From: Nocardioides zeae
GTDB taxonomy: Bacteria; Actinomycetota; Actinomycetes; Propionibacteriales; Nocardioidaceae
Length of the DNA: 64,000 nt
Assembly (NCBI RefSeq): GCF_010686755.1
Contig: NZ_JAAGXA010000002.1
Location: 297,392-361,391 of the forward strand
Direction of reading: 5' to 3'
Shown here: piece after piece, positions 58,809 to 64,000 of the stretch
Layout: each line of letters begins with the position of its first letter
How positions within the stretch are numbered: the stretch's first letter is position 1
Translations under genes and position numbers: made by a program
The notes under the pieces: model-generated
What the model saw: only the letters and a program-made list of their open reading frames with translations
Told to the model about the DNA's origin: nothing
Databases searched by the model: none

Positions 58809-59963
58809 GTGACGAAGCTGTCGGACGAGGAGCGCGAGGTCGTGGCCATGGTCCGCGACTGGGTCGAGAAGGAGGTGCGCCCGGTCGCCCGCGACCTGGA
58901 GCACGCGAACGAGTACCCCGAGAGGCTCATCGACCAGATGAAGGAGCTCGGCATCTTCGGGCTCGCCATCCCCGAGCCGTGGGGCGAGGCCCCCGTGTCC
59001 GCCGCCTGCTACGTCGGGGTCACCACGGAGCTGGCGCGGGGCTGGATGAGCCTCGCCGGCGCGATGGGCGGTCACACCGTCGTCTCGAAGCTGCTCGTCG
59101 CCTTCGGCACGGACGAGCAGAAGGAGCGGTACCTCCCCCGCATGGCGACCGGCGAGATCCGGGCGACGATGGCGCTCACCGAGCCGGGAGGCGGGTCCGA
59201 CCTCCAGGCGATGACCACGGTCGCCCGGCGGGACGGCGACGAGTACGTCGTCAACGGCGCCAAGACCTGGATCAGCAACGCCCGCCGCTCGCAGCTCATC
59301 GCCCTGCTCTGCAAGACCGACCCCCGGGCGGAGCCCCGCCACCGGGGCATCTCGATCCTCCTCGTCGAGCACGGCCCCGGGCTGGAGGTCTCGCGCGACC
59401 TCCCCAAGCTCGGCTACAAGGGCGTGGAGAGCTGTGAGATCTCGTTCGCGGACCACCGCGCCCCCGTGACCGCGGTGCTGGGCGGCGTCGAGGGCAGGGG
59501 CTTCGCGCAGATGATGAAGGGGCTCGAGACGGGACGGATCCAGGTCGCCTCCCGAGCGCTCGGGGTCGCCCAGGCGGCCTTCGACGACGCCCTCGCCTAC
59601 GCACAGCAGCGGGAGTCCTTCGGCCAGCCCATCTGGAAGCACCAGTCGATCGGCAACTACCTCGCCGACATGGCCACGAAGCTGACCGCGGCCCGGCAGC
59701 TCGTGCTGCACGCCGCCGAGAAGCTCGATGCCGGCGAGCGCTGCGACATGGAGGCCGGCATGGCCAAGCTCTACGCCTCCGAGGTCGCGATGGAGATCGC
59801 CCTCAACGCGGTGCGCATCCACGGCGGCTACGGCTACTCGACGGAGTACGACGTGGAGCGATACTTCCGCGACGCTCCCCTCATGATCGTCGGCGAGGGC
59901 ACCAACGAGATCCAGAAGAACGTCATCGCCTCCCAGCTCGTCGCCCGCCGGGGCCTCGACTGA
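58809..59963 (+). CDS. Acyl-CoA dehydrogenase with canonical C-terminal catalytic Glu
   Basis: 384 residues: ATMALTEPGGGSDLQAMTTV, GAKTWISNARRS, HGGYGYSTEYDVERYFRDAP and MIVGEGTNEIQKNVIASQLV with the base E363. MCAD/SCAD-like layout, differing from the other two ACADs of the window. GTG start preceded by TGAGGAGGAAAC. Divergent from the lyase operon across a regulon dyad. Confidence 0.93.
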   Translation: MTKLSDEEREVVAMVRDWVEKEVRPVARDLEHANEYPERLIDQMKELGIFGLAIPEPWGEAPVSAACYVGVTTELARGWMSLAGAMGGHTVVSKLLVAFGTDEQKERYLPRMATGEIRATMALTEPGGGSDLQAMTTVARRDGDEYVVNGAKTWISNARRSQLIALLCKTDPRAEPRHRGISILLVEHGPGLEVSRDLPKLGYKGVESCEISFADHRAPVTAVLGGVEGRGFAQMMKGLETGRIQVASRALGVAQAAFDDALAYAQQRESFGQPIWKHQSIGNYLADMATKLTAARQLVLHAAEKLDAGERCDMEAGMAKLYASEVAMEIALNAVRIHGGYGYSTEYDVERYFRDAPLMIVGEGTNEIQKNVIASQLVARRGLD

Positions 59964-59982
59964 GGCGGCGGCGGCAGCGGGC

Positions 59983-60417
59983 TCACGCCGTGAAGGCCGC
60001 ACCCGAGGCGACGAGGGCAGTCCCGTCGACCCCGACCTCGGCGAGCACGGCGAGGGTGTCCGCACCCTCCTCGGGCGGGCGCCCGCCGGGCTCGGTGCGC
60101 ACCCCGTCGAACCGGGGTGCCGGTGCCGGCTGCAGGAACCCGTCGTCGTCCAGCAGGCTGCCGCGGGCCCGTACGTGGGGGTGCTCGCCCGCCTCGAGGA
60201 GGCCCAGCACGGGCGAGACGCAGGCATCGGTGTCGGCGAACACCTCCGTCCACTCGTCGCGGGTGCGGGTGCGGAACACCGCGGCGATCCGCGCCCGGGT
60301 CGCGGGCCAGGTGGCGCGGCCCTCCGCGAAGGGCGTCGGCCCCATGCCGCCGACCTCGAGCACGCGCACCCCGGCGAGCGGTCGGATCCCGGTCTGCCCT
60401 GACCCCTGCTGGAACAT
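59983..60417 (-). pseudogene. Internally deleted alpha-methylacyl-CoA racemase (family III CoA-transferase) remnant
   Basis: 144 codons open from an ATG with a strong AGGAGGA box. Residues about 13-30 ([20 protein letters not shown]) are the N-terminus of an AMACR/CaiB-type enzyme, and about 36-100 ([55 protein letters not shown]) its C-terminal part. The intervening about 200 residues, including the CoA-binding core and catalytic Asp, are missing with the frame kept. Family length is about 360. Called a pseudogene because it cannot carry out the reaction; a retained non-catalytic role is possible since signals look intact. Confidence 0.75.
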
Positions 60418-60432
60418 TCGTCCTCCTGTGTT

Positions 60433-60449
60433 TAATCTTGAGTAGATTA
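60433..60449. promoter_or_regulatory. Perfect regulon dyad TAATC-N7-GATTA
   Basis: TAATC-TTGAGTA-GATTA lies between the divergent racemase remnant and the metallo-hydrolase gene. TAATCT occurs on both strands (60433-60438 plus, 60449-60444 minus) and fits a TAnnnT -10 box in each direction; clear -35 boxes are not seen. Confidence 0.75.
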
Positions 60450-60463
60450 TGACGGGAGACACC

Positions 60464-61441
60464 ATGCTCGCACCATCGCGGCGCTTGTCCGACCACCTCG
60501 CCCGGATCGAGCTGCCACTGCCGCTCGACGGCCTGCCGAGCGTCAACTGCTACGCCGTGCTCGGCGAGGACGACGTCACGCTCGTCGATCCCGGGTGGAG
60601 CTCCGCGGACACGCTGGCGGCACTGACCGGCGGGCTCGCCCACCTCGGACGGACCCTCGACGACGTCCGCCAGGTGGTGGTCACCCACCACCACTGGGAC
60701 CACTACACGCAGGCGGTGTCCCTGCGGCGCAGTCACGGCATCCCCGTGCACCTCGGCCGCGGGGAGGCGCCGAGCATCCGGGCCTGGGAGGACCTGCCCG
60801 GGGCGTTCCCGCTGCAGGTCGGGATGCTCCGCGACGCCGGAGCCGACACCCTCGCCGCCGAGGTCGCGGCGATCCGGGAGGACGTGCACGAGCGGGCGAT
60901 GGACTTCACCATGCCGTCCGCATGGCTCGACGACGGCCAGGTGGTGGACTGCGGCGGGACCTCCCTCCGGGTGATCGCCACACCGGGACACACCCGGGGC
61001 CACGTCGTCTTCGAGGACAGCGCGACGGGGGCGCTGCTCACCGGCGACCACGTGCTCCCCCGCACCACCCCGTCGATCGCCTACGAGCGGGCGCCGGACC
61101 CGCGGTCGCTCACGACCTACCTGGCCTCGCTCCGCCTGGTCGCCGGCCTGGGCGACCGCGAGCTGCTGCCGGCGCACGGCGAGGCGACGACGTCGGCCGG
61201 GCAGCGTGCGCTCGAGCTGCTGGAGCACCACCGCGCACGCCTCTCCGAGATCGCCGCCCTGCGGGACGCGGGTCACGCGACCCCGGCAGCGATCGCGGCA
61301 CGCATGCGGTGGACCCGCCGCGAGCGCCGTCTCGAGGAGCTCGAGACCGTCCACCGCATGACGGCAGTGCTGGAGGTGGCCGCCCACCTCGACCACCTGG
61401 ACCGCCTCGAGCCGGGTCACAGCCCGGAGGGCACGACGTGA
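60464..61441 (+). CDS. Metallo-beta-lactamase-fold hydrolase
   Basis: 325 residues. Metal-binding HHHWDH (H75, H77, D79, H80), later His in TPGHTRGH, Asp in LLTGDHVLP and a final His in LPAHGE: the full glyoxalase II/lactonase set. A C-terminal helical domain of about 80 residues follows ([20 protein letters not shown]). ATG 60464 with GGGAG 6 nt upstream is chosen over ATG 60449, which overlaps the operator. Likely a thioesterase or lactonase of the pathway; it overlaps the carboxylase subunit gene by 4 nt. Confidence 0.88.
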   Translation: MLAPSRRLSDHLARIELPLPLDGLPSVNCYAVLGEDDVTLVDPGWSSADTLAALTGGLAHLGRTLDDVRQVVVTHHHWDHYTQAVSLRRSHGIPVHLGRGEAPSIRAWEDLPGAFPLQVGMLRDAGADTLAAEVAAIREDVHERAMDFTMPSAWLDDGQVVDCGGTSLRVIATPGHTRGHVVFEDSATGALLTGDHVLPRTTPSIAYERAPDPRSLTTYLASLRLVAGLGDRELLPAHGEATTSAGQRALELLEHHRARLSEIAALRDAGHATPAAIAARMRWTRRERRLEELETVHRMTAVLEVAAHLDHLDRLEPGHSPEGTT

Positions 61442-62991
61442 CCGCTCCCGCACCGCGCGCCGCCCACGAGCTCGCCGCGGCGGCCGTCGCCGACGACGCA
61501 CGCCCCGAGGCGGTCGCGCGGCAGCACGCGCGCGGCAAACGGACGGCCCGGGAGCGCCTCGACGCGCTCGTCGACCAGGGCTCGTTCCGGGAGGTCGGTC
61601 GGCTCGCCCGGCCCGACCCCGGGCGGGCCGGCCCCCCGGAGATCCCCGGGGACGGCATCGTGGCCGGCACTGCGACCATCACCGGCCGGCCCGTCGTGGT
61701 GCTCGCCTCCGACTACACCGCGGCCGGCGGGAGCAACGGCCTGGTCGGCAACGAGAAGCAGCGCCGGGCCTGGGAGATCGCCGCGATGCGCGGCATCCCT
61801 GTCGTGATGCTGCTCGACGGCGGTGGCCACCGCATCCAGGAGGGGCTCGACGCCGCGACGTTCGCCGGCGGCTTCGACATCCAGGAGACACAGGCGCGGT
61901 TGTCGGGATGGGTGCCGATGGTGGCGGCGATCCTGGGGCCGGGCTACGGCCAGCCGACGCTCGCGGCATCCCTCTGCGACTACGTGGTCGCCGTGCGGGG
62001 GATCGCCTCGATCGGGATGGCGCCGCCCGCCCTCGTGCGGGCGGCGACGGGTGAGGACGTCGACGACCTCGGCATCGACACCCCCGACGCCCAGGCCTCC
62101 TACGGCACGATCGACCTTGCCGTCGACGACGAGGACGAGGCGATCGACGCCCTCCGCTACTACCTCGACGCGCTGCCCTCGAACGCGGAGGCGAGCCTGC
62201 CGGTGGAGCCGCCCCGGCCGCCGGACCCGGAGGCCGCCCACGGGCTCGACGCCGTCGTGCCGGCCGACCTGCGGCAGTCCTACGACATGTGGGACGTGCT
62301 GCTGGGGATCGTCGACGAGGGTTCGGAGGTCGAGCTCAAGTCGGCGTTCGCGCCGAGCATGCTCACGACGCTCGCGAAGGTCGGTGGGCGACCGGTCGGG
62401 TTCATCGCGAACCAGCCCGCCGTGGCGGCCGGCGCGCTCGACGCCGACGGCGCCCACAAGGCCGCCCACCTCGCGTCGCTCTGCGACGCGTTCGGGATCC
62501 CCGTCGTGGTGGTCATCGACCTCCCGGGTCTCGCCGTCGGCTCCGCCGCGGAACGGGGCGGGCTCGCGCGGGCGGCCGGACGGCTCGTGAACCAGCTGGG
62601 CGACCTCACCGTCCCGACGGTGACGGTCGTGGCACGCAAGGGGTACGGCGGCGGGTACGTCGTCATGTCGGGCGGGCGCACCTTCCACCCGGACCTCGTC
62701 GTGGCGTGGCCGTGGGCCGAGACGGCGGTCATGGGAGTGGAGACGGCGGTCGAGATGGTCTACCGGAGGGAGGTCGCCGCCAGCGACGACCCCGCCGCGG
62801 CACGGTCTCGCCTCGTCGCCGAGCTGCAGGACCGACTGGGCGCCGTGCGGGCCGGGGAGGGCTTCGGGGTCGACGTGGTGCAGTGGCCGAGCGAGACCCG
62901 CGCCTGGCTGGTGGAGACGCTGGCCGACCTCCCGCGGCGCCGGCACCTGCGCACCACGACGCCCCGGCGTCACCCCGTGGCGCCGGCCTGA
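61438..62991 (+). CDS. Acyl-CoA carboxylase beta (carboxyltransferase) subunit, PccB-like
   Basis: 517 residues: GKRTARERLDALVDQGSFRE, DYTAAGGSNGLVGNEKQRRA, MLLDGGGHRIQEGLDA, SYDMWDVLLGIVDEGSEVEL, KGYGGGYVVMSG and AWPWAETAVMGVE. These are blocks of propionyl/methylcrotonyl-type carboxyltransferases. GTG start overlaps the preceding stop (GTGA). No biotin carboxylase/BCCP gene is in the window, so it must use one encoded elsewhere. Its 3' end overlaps the convergent gene by 22 nt. Confidence 0.92.
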   Translation: MTAPAPRAAHELAAAAVADDARPEAVARQHARGKRTARERLDALVDQGSFREVGRLARPDPGRAGPPEIPGDGIVAGTATITGRPVVVLASDYTAAGGSNGLVGNEKQRRAWEIAAMRGIPVVMLLDGGGHRIQEGLDAATFAGGFDIQETQARLSGWVPMVAAILGPGYGQPTLAASLCDYVVAVRGIASIGMAPPALVRAATGEDVDDLGIDTPDAQASYGTIDLAVDDEDEAIDALRYYLDALPSNAEASLPVEPPRPPDPEAAHGLDAVVPADLRQSYDMWDVLLGIVDEGSEVELKSAFAPSMLTTLAKVGGRPVGFIANQPAVAAGALDADGAHKAAHLASLCDAFGIPVVVVIDLPGLAVGSAAERGGLARAAGRLVNQLGDLTVPTVTVVARKGYGGGYVVMSGGRTFHPDLVVAWPWAETAVMGVETAVEMVYRREVAASDDPAAARSRLVAELQDRLGAVRAGEGFGVDVVQWPSETRAWLVETLADLPRRRHLRTTTPRRHPVAPA

Positions 62992-63740
62992 CCCCGCACG
63001 TCCACGAGCACGCAGCGGCGGCCGACGGGGTCCCGCACCTCGACCCGTGCCGCGACGTCGCCCCCGAGTCCGCGGTGCACCCCCGCGACGACCCCCACGG
63101 CGGGACCGAGGGTCACCGGTCGCAGGAAGCGGGCGTGCACGGCGGTGACGTCGTCGACCACCACGGCCGCGGTCTCCAGCGCGAGGTGCACGGAGACGGC
63201 ACCGTGCATGATCCCGAACGGGTTGGTCGTGCGCTCGGAGAGGCCGAGCTGCACCCTCCCGTCGCCGGCACGGGAGACGGCCACGACGTCGGCCGGCGAC
63301 AGGTGGGACCACCGCGGACGAGAGTGGCGGCGCACGGCGCCCACCGGGGTCTCGGGGAAGGGCCCGCGGTCGAGGGACGCCGGTGCGAGCGCGAACCCGC
63401 CTGTGGCGCTCGCCACGACCCCGGGGCCGCCGTCGGTGACGAGCGCGGCCACCACCGCCGTACGGCGCCCCGCACCCTCCAGGGTCGCCTCGACCCGGAT
63501 CTCCCCCGGCACGGGAGGACGCAGCACCTGGACCGCCAGGTCGGAGGTGACGACCCAGCGCGACCCGAGGCCCCACCCTGCGCACGAGCCGAGCGCCAGG
63601 TCCAGCCCCAGTGGCAGGGCCAGCGGGAGCAAGCGGCCGTCGGGCGCCCACCACTGCTCGTCCACCAGCGCGCGGGCGACGACCCGGTCGCTGTGCCGCT
63701 CGACCTCCCAGGCGAAGAGCCCCGCCACCTCGTCCCGCAT
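62970..63740 (-). CDS. Double hot-dog (PaaI-like) thioesterase-family protein
   Basis: 256 residues. Two hot-dog repeats: N-terminal (LPLALPLGLDLALGSCAGWG; SDLAVQVLRPPVPGEIRVEA) and C-terminal (NPFGIMHGAVSVHLALETAA, the PaaI/acyl-CoA thioesterase [HN]-G-x-x-x helix; VHARFLRPVTLGPAVGVVAG). It probably hydrolyses an acyl-CoA of the pathway. ATG 63740 is chosen because a GTG 9 nt upstream directly abuts the AAGAAGG box. Confidence 0.78.
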   Translation of the reverse strand: MRDEVAGLFAWEVERHSDRVVARALVDEQWWAPDGRLLPLALPLGLDLALGSCAGWGLGSRWVVTSDLAVQVLRPPVPGEIRVEATLEGAGRRTAVVAALVTDGGPGVVASATGGFALAPASLDRGPFPETPVGAVRRHSRPRWSHLSPADVVAVSRAGDGRVQLGLSERTTNPFGIMHGAVSVHLALETAAVVVDDVTAVHARFLRPVTLGPAVGVVAGVHRGLGGDVAARVEVRDPVGRRCVLVDVRGQAGATG

Positions 63741-63758
63741 CGAGCACACCCTTCTTTC

Positions 63759-63775
63759 TAATCCGGAGTTGAAAT
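63759..63775. promoter_or_regulatory. Weaker regulon dyad before the mkl-like ATPase gene
   Basis: TAATC-CGGAGTT-GAAAT keeps the left arm and N7 spacing of TAATC-N7-GATTA; the right arm matches 2 of 5. It lies between the divergent thioesterase and ATPase genes. TATGCT (63778-63783) could be a -10 for the ATPase. Confidence 0.45.
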
Positions 63776-63857
63776 TCTATGCTGTGGTCGGCGTCACGTC
63801 GTCGCTGGCCTCGCGCGGACCTACCGCACCGGCCGGTGGCCGGAGAGGAGCACGCGC

Positions 63858-64000
63858 ATGGGTGTCGAGATCGAGGTCGACGGGCTGACCAAGTCGTTCG
63901 GCAAGCAGGTGATCTGGCGGGACGTGTCGCTCACGGTGCCGGCCGGGGAGATCTGCGTGATGCTGGGCCCCTCGGGCACGGGCAAGTCGGTGTTCCTGAA
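63858..64000 (+). CDS. mkl: Mce-type ABC transporter ATPase (Mkl/MlaF-like), truncated by window edge
   Basis: The first 47 codons are visible. IEVDGLTKSFGKQVIWRDVS, LTVPAGEICVMLGPSGTGKS carries the Walker A (GPSGTGKS) of ABC ATPases; G-T-G-K-S-V-F and the IWRDVSL phrase are typical of Mkl/MlaF rather than of other importers. GAGAGGAG precedes the ATG. As no ATPase is present in the mce operon at 14.9-24.5 kb, this is its likely energy-coupling subunit. Confidence 0.88.
   Translation, partial: MGVEIEVDGLTKSFGKQVIWRDVSLTVPAGEICVMLGPSGTGKSVFL

Noticed and set aside
59983..60417. Frameshift as the explanation for the short racemase
   Set aside because: The missing central part is not present in any frame; the two halves are directly contiguous in DNA, so it is a deletion.
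1..64000. tRNA, rRNA, insertion sequences, prophage or integration sites
   Set aside because: No recognisable sequence for any of these; codon use and GC content look uniform, with no boundary pointing to recent transfer.

Overview
The window reads as chromosome of a high-GC Gram-positive bacterium (Actinomycetota; a Nocardioides-like member of the Propionibacteriales is my best guess). Reasons: G+C near 72 %, frequent GTG starts, ATGA/GTGA/TGATG gene overlaps, a complete Mce lipid importer, F420-type LLM oxidoreductase, Asp23/DUF2273 stress genes and an ANTAR regulator. No rRNA, tRNA, CRISPR, insertion sequence or phage gene was seen.

Region 1 (1-5.9 kb) is mixed: a class I methyltransferase running off the left edge, a cold-shock protein, a TetR repressor with its DHA2 drug exporter, a CynX/NimT-type transporter and two tiny membrane proteins. 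Between the cold-shock gene and the methyltransferase lies a striking nested palindrome (1318-1415). Region 2 (5.9-12.1 kb) is an envelope/alkaline-stress island: an ECF sigma factor with an Asp23-like partner faces an operon of three more Asp23-like proteins, a mini J-domain protein, a DUF2273 membrane protein and two AmaP-like anchors, followed by CsbD, a YihY/BrkB membrane protein and a GAF-ANTAR regulator. RecQ (12.1-13.7 kb) separates this from the catabolic part.

Region 3 (13.8-24.5 kb, minus strand) is a tightly overlapping mce operon: yrbE-A, yrbE-B, mceA to mceF, two Mce-associated proteins, then an LLM oxidoreductase. The ATPase that should power it is not in the operon; a matching mkl/MlaF-type ATPase starts at the right edge (63858).

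Region 4 (24.7-63.8 kb) is about 40 kb of catabolic genes: a P450, a 3Fe-4S ferredoxin, a ferredoxin reductase, a two-subunit Rieske oxygenase, three AMP-forming acyl-CoA ligases, three acyl-CoA dehydrogenases, four enoyl-CoA hydratase-type proteins, hot-dog dehydratases, SDRs, thiolases, an HMG-CoA-synthase-like/DUF35 fusion beside an SCP-x thiolase, CoA transferases, a mesaconyl-CoA hydratase/malyl-CoA lyase-like pair, an acyl-CoA carboxylase subunit, SCP2, and an aldehyde/alcohol dehydrogenase pair of the coniferyl type. Together with the Mce importer this fits uptake and beta-oxidative breakdown of a hydrophobic ring compound with an aliphatic chain (steroid, terpenoid or alkyl/aryl-propanoid); the exact substrate cannot be read from sequence.

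The best candidate for an undescribed system is regulatory: a 17-bp dyad, TAATC-N7-GATTA, recurs at the promoters of at least six catabolic or import transcription units (24603, 30418, 46412, 51939, 58760, 60433) with weaker copies at 31264, 37304 and 63759. At 46412, 51939 and 58760 it overlaps a convincing -10 box. It is probably the operator of one or both of the paralogous TetR proteins encoded at 31287 and 52001, and it ties the mce operon and the distant ATPase into the same regulon.
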